Shown here piece after piece: positions 33,006 to 42,944 of a stretch of DNA of 64,000 nucleotides; the stretch's first letter is position 1; every line of letters begins with the position of its first letter. The position numbers and the translations under genes were made by a program. Source of the DNA: Paenibacillus senegalimassiliensis (lineage in GTDB: Bacteria > Bacillota > Bacilli > Paenibacillales > Paenibacillaceae); the NCBI RefSeq assembly GCF_001486585.1, contig NZ_LN909045.1, positions 233,368 through 297,367 on the forward strand, written 5' to 3'. A model generated the notes under the pieces. It was not told the origin of the DNA. It did not search any database and saw only the letters and a program-made list of their open reading frames with translations.

Positions 33006-34718
33006 GTGAAGGCATATGTTTTTATCGACGTGTCACGAAAGCAAGAGTACATTTACCGAAATAGGAGTCTGCGAGACAATTTGATTAACTCATACGTGAT
33101 CAAGGCTATTACAGAAATACCTGAAGATATGGATGCAGACTCTAAATTGGGTGCCAATTCTCAAGTTATGCTAGTAACTTTTCTAGAACGATATTTTTCT
33201 AAGGAGTATCTTGTAATTTACTCTGGTGGGGGCAACAGCATGCTTCAATTTCATGATGAGGAGCAGGCAAAGAAATTTAGCAGAAACTATTCGTTAGAAG
33301 TGCTTCGTTATTATCCAAATATTGAACTATATATTAGTAAAATTTCAGAGCAAGAAATTCCAGGAGAAGCAGAGCCAGATATGAAAGTAATCCGTCAACT
33401 GCTCAACCAGCGTTCCGATCTATTAAAGGATAAACGACGAGCCATGTTTCGACGTTGGAGCTACGGAGTTGAGAAGATCGGCGAGGATGGCAAACCGGTA
33501 CTGAAGCTTAGTGAACTTGCTGAAGAGACTGAGACTGAATCTGGAGCAAACACTGAAATGGACGATGAGGTTCTGGATAAAGCTCGCCGTTTTTTGTTTG
33601 GTCGTTTGGAGAAACGATTAAAGGAAATGGATGATGGTCAAAATCTTGTACAGATTACAACGAAGCTACTGAACTATAAGGGGAAAAATGAACGGAAAAG
33701 CTTTATTGGCATCATCGCACTGGATGGTAATCGGATGGGCGAGATGTTTCACAGGTTGAACACTATTGATGAAATGAAGGAATTTAGCAGTGAAATTGAG
33801 CGAATCTACGCTGATGCAGTTGCTGGTGCGCTCTATCATTATGCTGTTCGTCATAATAAAAAACTACAGGTCACACCTGTACTAATGTCTGGTGATGATA
33901 TCTGTCTGGTTACACAAGCGGAAGATGCGCTAGACATTGCCGCAGATATTCTCCAGCAGATTCAAACGTTGTCACTGAAGAAAACAGGCAGTGTGCTGAG
34001 AAAAGCATTGCAGGTTGATTCAGCTAAACAGTCTGTTCAACATCCTTACCTTACCGCATGTGCAGGCGTTGTCATAGTCAAAGTTACCTATCCTTTTTTT
34101 GATGCTATTAAACTGGCAGAAAAGCTTTGTCATCATGCAAAAGAAGCTCTATATCATTCTACAGAAAATGAGTCAGCCTCCGGGTCATTTATTGACTGGG
34201 ATATTGTGCAGGGTCAAGTGAGTGTCCAGACTGCTTATGAGAAGCGGCTAGATAAAGCTAGAAAACATGATCATTATCGTATCAGGCCGCTACGGATAGA
34301 TCAAGAGGTAGGCATAGACAATGGTGTGTATAGCTACAATGCATTCCGTAATTTGGTTGGTGAGCTACGCGGGATGCTTAATAGGCAAAATTCTAGTAAA
34401 CAGGACATCAGCAGTTCTTTTATAGAAAAAATCAAAAATCAGGTATATAACGGCTGGGAGAGCTACAGCTTGTTATTCGAACTAGATCAGACTAGATCTG
34501 GCGCTACCCTGTCTCAATTGGTGGAAAAGCATTTTATGCAAGATTATTCTCCTATTGAAATAGATTCAAATAGAGGCTGGATCAGACCCCAATATGGGGC
34601 AATCATTGAGCGTAATGCCCTGGATAATCACAATGAATACAGGTATGTATTGAATGATGTGTTGGAGACGATATCATTTATTCACGGTGAGGAGGAGTTC
34701 GCTCATGGAAAGCAATGA
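33006..34718 (+). CDS. cas10: type III Cas10, HD-less, with SGDD palm
   Basis: Large subunit of a type III RNA-guided complex. The 570-residue protein begins directly with palm 1 (AYVFIDVSRKQEYIY, then YSGGGNSMLQF), with no N-terminal HD nuclease domain. Palm 2 shows IIALDGNRMG and the catalytic loop LMSGDDICLV, so SGDD replaces the usual GGDD; the two metal-binding Asp are kept, so cyclic oligoadenylate synthesis stays possible. A charged segment (about 150-200) separates the halves and a helical C-terminal region follows. GTG 33006 has GAGGGAGG upstream. It heads a tight operon of Cas7-type genes. Confidence 0.88.
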   Translation: MKAYVFIDVSRKQEYIYRNRSLRDNLINSYVIKAITEIPEDMDADSKLGANSQVMLVTFLERYFSKEYLVIYSGGGNSMLQFHDEEQAKKFSRNYSLEVLRYYPNIELYISKISEQEIPGEAEPDMKVIRQLLNQRSDLLKDKRRAMFRRWSYGVEKIGEDGKPVLKLSELAEETETESGANTEMDDEVLDKARRFLFGRLEKRLKEMDDGQNLVQITTKLLNYKGKNERKSFIGIIALDGNRMGEMFHRLNTIDEMKEFSSEIERIYADAVAGALYHYAVRHNKKLQVTPVLMSGDDICLVTQAEDALDIAADILQQIQTLSLKKTGSVLRKALQVDSAKQSVQHPYLTACAGVVIVKVTYPFFDAIKLAEKLCHHAKEALYHSTENESASGSFIDWDIVQGQVSVQTAYEKRLDKARKHDHYRIRPLRIDQEVGIDNGVYSYNAFRNLVGELRGMLNRQNSSKQDISSSFIEKIKNQVYNGWESYSLLFELDQTRSGATLSQLVEKHFMQDYSPIEIDSNRGWIRPQYGAIIERNALDNHNEYRYVLNDVLETISFIHGEEEFAHGKQ

Positions 34719-35448
34719 CAAATATGTTCTTGAACTTCGACTACTGAGCGAGACGATCTTTGCCAGTGGAGAAAAGGAACGTAATCTTGTTCAATCCCGG
34801 GCTTTGAGCGATGAGTATGGTTTTATCTATTTCCATGCCAAGTCTTTAAAGGGGCAACTTAAGCGTCAAGCACTTTGGTTGCTACGGCAATATATCTCAA
34901 TGGGTTACCTGGACAATTACGCTCATGCATATGATTTCCTTCATTCCATGGATGTTTTGTTTGGGGTTAATACGTGGGAATTAGAAAATGCATGGGATTT
35001 ACGGGAGTTCATGAGGAATTATTTGCAACATATGCAAGCAGAGAAGGGCTTTCGAGGTCAGGGGATAATGAGACTTACTCATCTAGAATTGCCTCAAGAG
35101 GTGAAAAATGCATTTCGTGATTTAATTGATTCCAAAGTGTTCTCGTCACATGATTTGATTTCTGCCCAGACTTATATCCGGACGGAAATACAACTCGACG
35201 ATGGGGTTGTTAAAGACAAAATGTTGAACACCTATCAAGCAGTCAAGAAAGGGCTTGTTTTTCAGGCACATCTTTTCTTCAATGAAGATCCAACCCAGGT
35301 TCTGCCCGACTTGCTTCGAATCATTTGCTCGCTAGATCGAATTGGTGCTGGCGTCCATCGGGGGCGAGGGGAGATCGAAGCTAAGTTGTTAATTAACGGG
35401 AACGATGCTCGGCAGGAGCTATGTTTGGAAGGGAGAGGGTCAGCATGA
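34705..35448 (+). CDS. Cas7-type RAMP subunit
   Basis: A 247-residue backbone subunit of the effector, one Cas7/Csm3-like fold. It shows IFASGEKERNLVQSRALSD, the helix-starting FHAKSLKGQLKR in place of the common PGSSLKG motif, and a C-terminal glycine-rich loop (RIGAGVHRGRGEIEAKL). Such subunits bind crRNA and, when a loop Asp is present, cut target RNA at six-base steps; DEYG in the loop may supply it. ATG 34705 has GGAGGAG upstream and overlaps the cas10 end by 14 bases. Confidence 0.82.
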   Translation: MESNDKYVLELRLLSETIFASGEKERNLVQSRALSDEYGFIYFHAKSLKGQLKRQALWLLRQYISMGYLDNYAHAYDFLHSMDVLFGVNTWELENAWDLREFMRNYLQHMQAEKGFRGQGIMRLTHLELPQEVKNAFRDLIDSKVFSSHDLISAQTYIRTEIQLDDGVVKDKMLNTYQAVKKGLVFQAHLFFNEDPTQVLPDLLRIICSLDRIGAGVHRGRGEIEAKLLINGNDARQELCLEGRGSA

Positions 35449-37196
35449 AATGGTATCAGGTTATTGAAATCTGTAATTTGGAGCCATTAAAAATTGGAGC
35501 CGGTGGCAATAAAGCGCACTGGGATGAACCTTGCAAGGATTATATTCCAGGTTCAACTTTACGTGGTGGGGCAATCGCTCGTATGCAACGTCTAGGTTTG
35601 TTTGAGGACCCCAAGTCCATTTTACAACAAATGGAGTGCTCCAATGCTTATTTGTTTAGAGAAGGACAATTGTATCTACCCTCTCCTCAACACTTACGAA
35701 TGGACAAGCACGAGTACAGAAGACAGAAAATTTGGACCAATCAAGGGTATTCTGATGGAATGGTATCGCTGACTAATCTGTATGCAACTACTGTTCCTGA
35801 TAAAATGTATGGCCTTAGCCAAATGACACCCAAAAACCAGCTCCCCCAGCCTTACGTAGCGATAAAAGATGGATATCTAGAGGGGATTCAATCAAGTAAA
35901 AATTATCGTCTTCATCATAGTTCTCTGCTTAATAAGAATTTGCGGGAACGAGCTAATCTGTTTAGTTATCAGGCGCTGGAGCCTGGACATATTTTTCGTT
36001 CAATAATCACCTATACGGAGCAAATTAAGCCACAAATTGAGTCGATGTGGAACGGGCAGGATATTTGGTATTTTGGGGGTTCGAAAGGATCAGGTTACGG
36101 ACGTTGTCAAGTAAGGCTTATAGGCCAACCACAAACGGATTATGCAGAGGTCCATCATGGGCTTGGAATCACCACCCCAAGAAGTGAAGCGAATGCTTCC
36201 GAGGAACTAAACGTGTTGACATTAACCTGTCTGTCTGATGTTATTGTGCGTGGTCGATATGGTGAACCCTTGCCTTATTTGCCAGAAGAAGTTCTTGAGG
36301 AATGCGGTAATATCCAAATTAAACGCTTGGCAGAGGGGCAATGTCATTTCGTGCAGACGGGTCTGACAGAGGGATACAATGCAACTTGGAAAGCACGATA
36401 TCCAAAGGAAACAACAATTAGAGCGGGTTCTGTTATGCGCTATTACTTGGAAAACCCATTGGACGAACAATCAAGGGAAAGAGTAATTGCTGTACTTGAG
36501 CAACGTCGTTATGGTTTGCGAACACAGGAGGGGTATGGCTGGATTGCCGTCAATCTTCCGTATCCTTCGCAATTACGAGTACAACCCATTCCGGCAATTT
36601 CTCTAGAGAGACGTGGACAATCTATCAGTACGAAATTAGATTCCGCCTCTGCTCCTCATATTGTTGAATCAATTAGATTGATTAGCAAAGGACTAGGTGA
36701 TAATCGTAAGCACTGGTTGCGGTTGCTAATCAAGAAAATGGAGGATGCCTCAACAACAGATCGTTTTGAATCACTGAAAATACACAATCTTAAGCCATAT
36801 CATTGTAGGGTAATGATCGAATTGTTGAAACAGTGGCTTACTGATCAAAGTACATCTAAGAAGGGTGTCAGCCTAATAGCCAAGAAGAGCGACAAACAGG
36901 CCTATCGTCAAAATAATGAATTTTTTTCGCTAGCAGGCGTTCATTTTAATGGAGTGATAACGTTTCTGGAGAATGAGCATATTGAACCGAAATATGAAGG
37001 ATTGTCCCAATTTGCCTCTGACAAAGTAAATAGCATCCACGGAAGAATTTATTATATGCCTACACAGCCTAATTCTGAAAAGGGAATAGAAGAGATCGTG
37101 GGGCAGAAGCGCTTTATTGCTGAGTTGCTTTGCGAAGCACTATATATATATCAAATGTCTGATGCAAGCCAGGGGGCGATTCGGAGTGAATTCTAG
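35445..37196 (+). CDS. csx10: Csx10-like RAMP protein (Cas5/Cas7-like)
   Basis: A 583-residue protein resembling Csx10, the marker of subtype III-D. It opens with a RAMP half (ICNLEPLKIGAGGNK, then CKDYIPGSTLRGGAIARM) whose glycine-rich loop is GGSKGSGYGRCQV. A second half follows with RRYGLRTQEGYGWIAV and a helical C-terminal part (about 420-583) that could stand in for a small subunit. It starts in the stop codon of the previous gene (ATGA overlap), so the genes are coupled. It probably caps the crRNA tag end of the complex. Confidence 0.78.
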   Translation: MKWYQVIEICNLEPLKIGAGGNKAHWDEPCKDYIPGSTLRGGAIARMQRLGLFEDPKSILQQMECSNAYLFREGQLYLPSPQHLRMDKHEYRRQKIWTNQGYSDGMVSLTNLYATTVPDKMYGLSQMTPKNQLPQPYVAIKDGYLEGIQSSKNYRLHHSSLLNKNLRERANLFSYQALEPGHIFRSIITYTEQIKPQIESMWNGQDIWYFGGSKGSGYGRCQVRLIGQPQTDYAEVHHGLGITTPRSEANASEELNVLTLTCLSDVIVRGRYGEPLPYLPEEVLEECGNIQIKRLAEGQCHFVQTGLTEGYNATWKARYPKETTIRAGSVMRYYLENPLDEQSRERVIAVLEQRRYGLRTQEGYGWIAVNLPYPSQLRVQPIPAISLERRGQSISTKLDSASAPHIVESIRLISKGLGDNRKHWLRLLIKKMEDASTTDRFESLKIHNLKPYHCRVMIELLKQWLTDQSTSKKGVSLIAKKSDKQAYRQNNEFFSLAGVHFNGVITFLENEHIEPKYEGLSQFASDKVNSIHGRIYYMPTQPNSEKGIEEIVGQKRFIAELLCEALYIYQMSDASQGAIRSEF

Positions 37197-38577
37197 AGAA
37201 CGATTTACCTTTACACTCAAGGCGGAAACACCTGTGCATTTTGGTGGTGATTCACCGGGAGCGTTGTTATTGGATGGTGATGACAAGCCATTTGTCAGCG
37301 GTAACAGCATTGGCGGAGCTCTGCGAAACTGGCTGAATACCAGAAGTACGGTGTCGCCCGTTACTGTCTTGCACTATCTAGGTGGCCCTGATGATAGAGA
37401 AGAGTTTATAGAGAGCCAGGTTTATATTAGTGACGGCTACTTATACATGCCACAGGGACCCTTCATAATGGAAGGAACAGCAGTTGATCCAAAGACTGGG
37501 TCAGCACGAAACAATCATAAGTACAAGCGCTATGATCTTCCCAAAGGAACGAAATTGGTCTTTACGGTTGAATGTGATACTGAGGTAACGTTAACAGCTG
37601 AAGCACCTGAACGGCTTTCTTTTGAGCAACTCATATATACTTGTGCAGCAGCGATTGATCGAGGGGAATTGCGGTTTGGTGGGCAAAAGAGTAACGGACA
37701 CGGTTGTTTCGCATTGCAACATTTAACATGCCAAAAATTTTCTTTTGACAGTTTCGTAGCGCTGGATCAATTTGTTTTTAACCGTCATAGCCAAAAAAGT
37801 AACGAGGAGGACCGTACTGAGAGTGCAAAAAAGTACAAGCAATACATTTCAGATCATCCGGCAACTGTGCTCAGTTTGAAAGGGCATTTTCCATATGGAG
37901 TCTATCAGTCATATATAGATCGGAGTCGAGATGACAAACAGGCCTCCCAGGTCACGGGGCTTCAGCGCAGTACGGATGGCAAATACTATTTGCCTGGCTC
38001 CAGCATTAAAGGGCTACTGCGTCATGAAATGAGACGACTTTTATTTCGAATGCTTCAAGATCAGCAGGAACTAGCTGAACTTGAAGCACGGGTAGAAACA
38101 ATTGTGCAGGAGTGGTTCGGAAGCCAGGAAAAGATGGGATCGGTTGTGGTAACCGATGTTGTAATAGATAAAGCGCGTGAGATGAAGAGCAAACGAATAG
38201 AAGATTCAGACTCCAATCCAGTATACAACCGAATCGACCGGATTACTGGTGGTGTCATCGACGGAGCGCTCAAATCACAGAATGAGGTTCGGGGAGATGC
38301 AGAAATTCGTTTAGAACTGAGGGCGGGTGCAGATGATGAAGGGAAATTGTTCCCCCTGATCTATTTGCTGCGACGTATCGGTTCCGGGTTGGTTCCGCTT
38401 GGAGGAAGAACGGTTATTGGCCTTGGAGAGTTTGAAGCCAAGGAAACGGAAGTTAGTTATAACGGAGAAATGATAAGAATTAGCAATTTAGATCCATTAG
38501 ATGACAAAAGCCAATCCAAGCTACAAGGTTACTATGACCGCTTTATGACATTATTAGATTCAGAGGGAGGGGCTTGA
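37186..38577 (+). CDS. double Cas7 fusion subunit
   Basis: A 463-residue protein made of two Cas7/RAMP units in tandem. The first has VHFGGDSPGALLLDGDDK and VSGNSIGGALRNW; the second has SYIDRSRDDKQASQV, YLPGSSIKGLLRHE and a glycine-rich GGRTVIGLGEFEA loop. Each loop has Asp residues that could cut target RNA. Fused double Cas7 subunits are known from the III-D variant of Synechocystis (Cas7-2x), and such fusions are thought to be steps toward single-protein effectors. GTG 37186 overlaps csx10 by 11 bases, with GGGGG upstream. Confidence 0.82.
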   Translation: MNSRERFTFTLKAETPVHFGGDSPGALLLDGDDKPFVSGNSIGGALRNWLNTRSTVSPVTVLHYLGGPDDREEFIESQVYISDGYLYMPQGPFIMEGTAVDPKTGSARNNHKYKRYDLPKGTKLVFTVECDTEVTLTAEAPERLSFEQLIYTCAAAIDRGELRFGGQKSNGHGCFALQHLTCQKFSFDSFVALDQFVFNRHSQKSNEEDRTESAKKYKQYISDHPATVLSLKGHFPYGVYQSYIDRSRDDKQASQVTGLQRSTDGKYYLPGSSIKGLLRHEMRRLLFRMLQDQQELAELEARVETIVQEWFGSQEKMGSVVVTDVVIDKAREMKSKRIEDSDSNPVYNRIDRITGGVIDGALKSQNEVRGDAEIRLELRAGADDEGKLFPLIYLLRRIGSGLVPLGGRTVIGLGEFEAKETEVSYNGEMIRISNLDPLDDKSQSKLQGYYDRFMTLLDSEGGA

Positions 38578-38578
38578 A

Positions 38579-39007
38579 ATGAAGGCTGCTGAATTTGACA
38601 ACAAGCTATTGCCAGATCAACCGTATTCATTCATTGTGCATTTGTTTGACCGGTTGTTGTTGGGCACGACCCATGATGAGAGAGAGTATAGCGAGCTGCT
38701 ACGGGCATTGGATGAGGATAGAGTGCTGGAGGGACATTTTTTTGATGGAACACAGGAAATATACATTGCACGGCAGGATGGTCAATTGATAGCTTATGAG
38801 CCGATTGTTGTTGACAAGACTGAAGATGCTGAGCACGCTGTTATTCAGCGCAGCTATGAATTGGAGCAAGCCCCTTACAATACAGTCGGAGCTGGCAAAG
38901 CCAGATATACCGGATTGACTGTCCGTGAACGAATCGCTTACGAGGATGATTTAGCTTATGTGGAGCGCACAATGCTGTGCTGCTTGGAGAAAGGGGAAGC
39001 ACAATGA
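38579..39007 (+). CDS. small acidic subunit, possibly Csx19-like
   Basis: A 142-residue acidic protein inside the effector operon, one base after the previous stop and overlapping the next gene by four bases. The central beta part (LEGHFFDGTQEIYIARQDG) and the end (GKARYTGLTVRERIAYEDD) loosely resemble Csx19, a small III-D protein of unclear function. It has no RAMP loop. It may be Csx19, or a separate small subunit. The coupling shows it belongs to the complex; the family name is uncertain. Confidence 0.45.
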   Translation: MKAAEFDNKLLPDQPYSFIVHLFDRLLLGTTHDEREYSELLRALDEDRVLEGHFFDGTQEIYIARQDGQLIAYEPIVVDKTEDAEHAVIQRSYELEQAPYNTVGAGKARYTGLTVRERIAYEDDLAYVERTMLCCLEKGEAQ

Positions 39008-41289
39008 AAGGGCGGAGTAATAATCAAAAGTTAATAGAAGTTACTTTGCCTTACGATTTTATTTCCTTACCGGGAGAACGAGGTAAACCAAACTACTATT
39101 ATCCATATCATAGCCAGAACGAGGCCAAAAGGCCACCCCGCCATGATCTGCACGAAGCCGATCATTTGTCCGGCTACATTTCTTATCGAATCAATCCGTG
39201 TTCACCATTGGTTCTCGAATTGCGGGAAACGTCTGAAACAGGAGCCCCTGCAGAGTATTGGTTAAGTGGTAGCCAGATTCGTGGCAAACTTCGCTCAAAT
39301 GTGGAAGTATTAAGCGCCAGCTATCCAGATTTTGTAGATGACAGCGAAATGTTATATCGGAGGATTGCCGGAGGGGCCAAAGGGGAGCGATACAAACAGA
39401 AACTGGGAATCACTGATGGTAACGGATTGGAACAAGTGATAGAGGCAGGGTACTTATACCAGGACCATGATGGTAGTTACTATATAATCCCTGCTGTGAT
39501 GATTGGAGATAAGCATTTTGTATCTGTAAAGGAATTAGATATTGTTAATATGAACAGTAATGTATTACCGGAAGCAAATAGATTGTTTAAGTGGAGCGAG
39601 CGTGTCAAAAGTAAAGGTACCAATGGCACTATGCTAGACGTTATGAATAATCTGAACAGCCAAGTAAAAAAATTTGATGATGAGATTCGCAATTTGAGGA
39701 AGAGTCTTGAGATAGATCCTGATCATCCAATATCCGAGAAGATAAAGAAGGTATTTACCAATGATTTTAATTTTACCAAAGTAGGAAGTCGAAATAAGCA
39801 AGAGAAAGTTAATATTGAAAAGTTAAAAAAGGAACTACTATCTGAGCTTAGAAATAAACTAAAACAATACAATATAGAACAACAACTGGAAGAACTATTC
39901 GCTAAGCTCATAGAAAGATGGGCGTTAAAGGCTGAGATGTATTGCATTTATGAACACCGGTCAGTTAAAAAAAATAGTACTCCTTACGAGAAAAGGGTTA
40001 AGTATGTCCCTGCGGGGAAGGGTGTTTCATGTATTGAGCACGCTTCTTCTACTATAGCAGGAGGAATAGATGGAGTACTTATTAATTCTACAAATGTTGG
40101 TTCAAAGCGTGCGCACTATTTAATTGGTAAAGAACGAGAGGACGCGGTCAGAATCGACATTTCAGATAGCTTGATCATTAGCTATAATAAGGCATTTAAA
40201 AGAATACATTTGAAGACGGGCGATAAGGATAAGCAATACTATAATCTTTTCATTAAAGAAGGAACTCCCAATACGGAACCTCAAGTAATTTTTTATCAGT
40301 TAAAGAAGGAAGATGACTCGCCAAATGTCCTGACTGCTGTTGGCCGAACTCCTTACTTCAAAATACCATATGATTATCAGCTAGACGAGTTGCTAGGGGA
40401 AGAGAATGAAGACGGCGTTGATTTTGCCAATGCGCTATTTGGTTACATCCCCCGAAATAACGGAAAGGCGGTTAATGAAGAGAAATCTGCCTATAAATCG
40501 CGGTTACGGTTTAGCCCCCTTCGTGTATACGGAGATATTCATGGTGAGGAAAAAGAGTTCCTATTAGCAAAGCCACAGGCTTCTGCTGGGGCGATGTACT
40601 TGAAATCTGATGGAAAGAAAATGCCAACTTATGAAAAGCCAGTAGACAGCGAGAATGGAAAATCAAATAACAACTTACGAGATCCATTGCGGGGAGTAAA
40701 ATATTATCATGTGTTACCTAAGACCATTCAAACCATCCCGCAAGGCACAAAAGGATCGGAAATTAATAGTATACGTCAAGTGTATGACCCATTGCACAGC
40801 GCATTTCATTTGGAAGGGAAAATATATTTTAAAAACTTGACGGATGCTGAGTTAGGGTTGCTGTTGCTTGCTATGGATGTTAGTCTTTTATCCGATGTTG
40901 AAAAATACAATAGTAAAGGGAAACCACACTATGAGCTTATTGGTGGAGCTAAGGCCTACGGTTACGGCAAGGTGCAGTTTGAATTAATAGAGATCATGTT
41001 GGAACAGAGTGGAAATACTTTTGAGTCACTGGTCATTACACCGTTCAGAGCAGTGGAAGCGGAGCTGTCCGTCTTTGTAGATACCTTTATTAATATGATG
41101 AAATCTGAATTTGGATTGGAGCAAATCGATATTAAAGGCTACGTTCAGAGCAAACTGGAAAGAGAGTTTGATTCTGCTGAAAACTATGTAAACTGGAGTA
41201 ACATGAGTGAAAAGAGAAAGAAACCGGGTTCAAATAATAAGGGGGGTGGATATCCAACAAATTGGATTTTAAAGTCGGAAGAGGATTAA
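39004..41289 (+). CDS. large RAMP protein, TIGR03986-like Cas7 with insertion
   Basis: A 761-residue RAMP subunit of the TIGR03986 type. The N-terminus has the expected RPPRHDLHEADHLSG and YRINPCSPLVLEL, then WLSGSQIRGKLRSN. About residues 190-320 form a charged insertion (NNLNSQVKKFDDEIRNLRK, then a Lys/Glu-rich helical stretch) lying inside the RAMP fold. The C-terminal half returns with HYELIGGAKAYGYGKVQFEL, the glycine-rich loop. It resembles the Cas7 with insertion of the III-D variant. It is the last gene of the operon, overlapping the previous gene by four bases. Confidence 0.75.
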   Translation: MKGRSNNQKLIEVTLPYDFISLPGERGKPNYYYPYHSQNEAKRPPRHDLHEADHLSGYISYRINPCSPLVLELRETSETGAPAEYWLSGSQIRGKLRSNVEVLSASYPDFVDDSEMLYRRIAGGAKGERYKQKLGITDGNGLEQVIEAGYLYQDHDGSYYIIPAVMIGDKHFVSVKELDIVNMNSNVLPEANRLFKWSERVKSKGTNGTMLDVMNNLNSQVKKFDDEIRNLRKSLEIDPDHPISEKIKKVFTNDFNFTKVGSRNKQEKVNIEKLKKELLSELRNKLKQYNIEQQLEELFAKLIERWALKAEMYCIYEHRSVKKNSTPYEKRVKYVPAGKGVSCIEHASSTIAGGIDGVLINSTNVGSKRAHYLIGKEREDAVRIDISDSLIISYNKAFKRIHLKTGDKDKQYYNLFIKEGTPNTEPQVIFYQLKKEDDSPNVLTAVGRTPYFKIPYDYQLDELLGEENEDGVDFANALFGYIPRNNGKAVNEEKSAYKSRLRFSPLRVYGDIHGEEKEFLLAKPQASAGAMYLKSDGKKMPTYEKPVDSENGKSNNNLRDPLRGVKYYHVLPKTIQTIPQGTKGSEINSIRQVYDPLHSAFHLEGKIYFKNLTDAELGLLLLAMDVSLLSDVEKYNSKGKPHYELIGGAKAYGYGKVQFELIEIMLEQSGNTFESLVITPFRAVEAELSVFVDTFINMMKSEFGLEQIDIKGYVQSKLEREFDSAENYVNWSNMSEKRKKPGSNNKGGGYPTNWILKSEED

Positions 41290-41672
41290 AAGCAATGATA
41301 GGGAGAAAGAGTAAACGAAAAGGCAGAGCTTATTTTAAGGACAGGGCAGCTCTAATACTAGTTTAGCCGGTTTCATATGGTTTAGTCTTAAAGGCGAAGT
41401 ATTGCTTCTCGTGATAGTGAATATGTGGAACTGTTAAAATCACCAAAGACTAAAGATAGATAAATAAAGGGAAATTCGCATCTCAAAATTAATAATATGG
41501 TTGAAAATATAGATAAGCTCATAGATGAAATGAAAAAAATTCGTTCATATTGCATTTAGGCGGATTTAAGGGTTTGGCTTTGTCCTACGTGGACCATGTT
41601 GAAGGCACCTACTTGCCACATGTTCTGGTCCGCATTATCATTGAAGATGCGTAACAAGGATTAAAAGAAACT
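41290..41672. other. intergenic region with a possible gene remnant
   Basis: No complete gene. A short open piece ending at about 41654 reads ALSYVDHVEGTYLPHVLVRI and looks like the tail of a lost coding region. The rest shows nothing recognisable. Confidence 0.35.
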
Positions 41673-41841
41673 GGTGCGAACCTCAAGCGAACATGATTTT
41701 CCCGGGAGATTCGCACCAAAATAAGTTACTTTCATTTACTTATATGTAAAAATATTAAATTATTTTAGCCATTTTTTAATTAATTAGGGCTATAAATGGC
41801 TAATTAAGCAGTGTAATACCCTTTTTATGTTAAAAATCGGA
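41673..41841 (+). promoter_or_regulatory. CRISPR leader of array 2
   Basis: Near copy of the array 1 leader. The upstream element GGTGCGAA...TTCGCACC lies at 41673-41717 and again ends 124 bases before the first repeat; the leader closes with GTTAAAAATCGGA. Confidence 0.88.
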
Positions 41842-42813
41842 GTCGCACCTTACGCAGGTGCGTGGATTGAAATCATCTACATTATTCGCGGCAAACAGAA
41901 ATTTGAACGTCGCACCTTACGCAGGTGCGTGGATTGAAATAAATCATGTGTTACCTGCCCTGGTCGCGTGGACCTGGTCGCACCTTACGCAGGTGCGTGG
42001 ATTGAAATTGGCATGATGATCTGATCCAGCACATTAGATGCGTGTCGCACCTTACGCAGGTGCGTGGATTGAAATAGAGTGGTACATATACGAATTGCGC
42101 CCGGCACTTAGTCGCACCTTACGCAGGTGCGTGGATTGAAATTTTTGCCGCTCTCTTGACGATCCGTATGACCCCAGTCGCACCTTACGCAGGTGCGTGG
42201 ATTGAAATTTGATGGGCATAGTTATTGTGTAATTTTGCCATTGTCGCACCTTACGCAGGTGCGTGGATTGAAATTGTAGGAGAATTTTTAGAGTTTGCGG
42301 TAAGGATCGTCGCACCTTACGCAGGTGCGTGGATTGAAATCCGTAAGCACTCAGGGTGGCAGCAGGGGTGTGTATAGTCGCACCTTACGCAGGTGCGTGG
42401 ATTGAAATGCACCGGAATCCTGCATCATACAGTGCTTTGTTCAGTCGCACCTTACGCAGGTGCGTGGATTGAAATTGAGAGGTGCTTAACTCGCCCACAG
42501 ACGTCACAACGGTCGCACCTTACGCAGGTGCGTGGATTGAAATTTGTATATAGATCAGCTCCCTTTACAGCACTAGGGCGTCGCACCTTACGCAGGTGCG
42601 TGGATTGAAATAAAAATAAATCAAAGTGAGGTTTTGCAAATAGTTAGTCGCACCTTACGCAGGTGCGTGGATTGAAATCCATCTTTGGCTTTGGCAGGCT
42701 TAATGTTTTGGATGTCGCACCTTACGCAGGTGCGTGGATTGAAATCATGGCTCGAATGATGGTCGAACATCGAAGTGGACCGTCGCACCTTACGCAGGTG
42801 CGTGGTCTAAAGT
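41842..42813 (+). CRISPR. CRISPR array 2: 14 repeats plus a truncated end repeat
   Basis: Same 32-base repeat as array 1. Starts: 41842, 41909, 41977, 42044, 42111, 42177, 42243, 42309, 42377, 42444, 42512, 42580, 42647, 42714, with a last copy at 42782 that loses its 3' third after GCGTGG. The 14 spacers are 34-36 bases and all differ. By eye no spacer matches the prophage or other parts of this window. Confidence 0.98.
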
Positions 42814-42893
42814 TGATAAGTTCACCACTGAGCTGACCCTTGTCTGCCACACCACCAGCCAAGCCCCTCTGTACATGCCCTGCATGTTTTCAC

Positions 42894-42920
42894 TTGACAT
42901 CTGGCCCGGGGTGCTATAAG
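42894..42920 (+). promoter_or_regulatory. promoter of the leuA leader
   Basis: TTGACA at 42894-42899 and TATAAG at 42915-42920 with a TGC before it (extended -10). The 15-base spacer is short. Confidence 0.55.
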
Positions 42921-42944
42921 ATTTCAGTTAATATTTCAATACGT

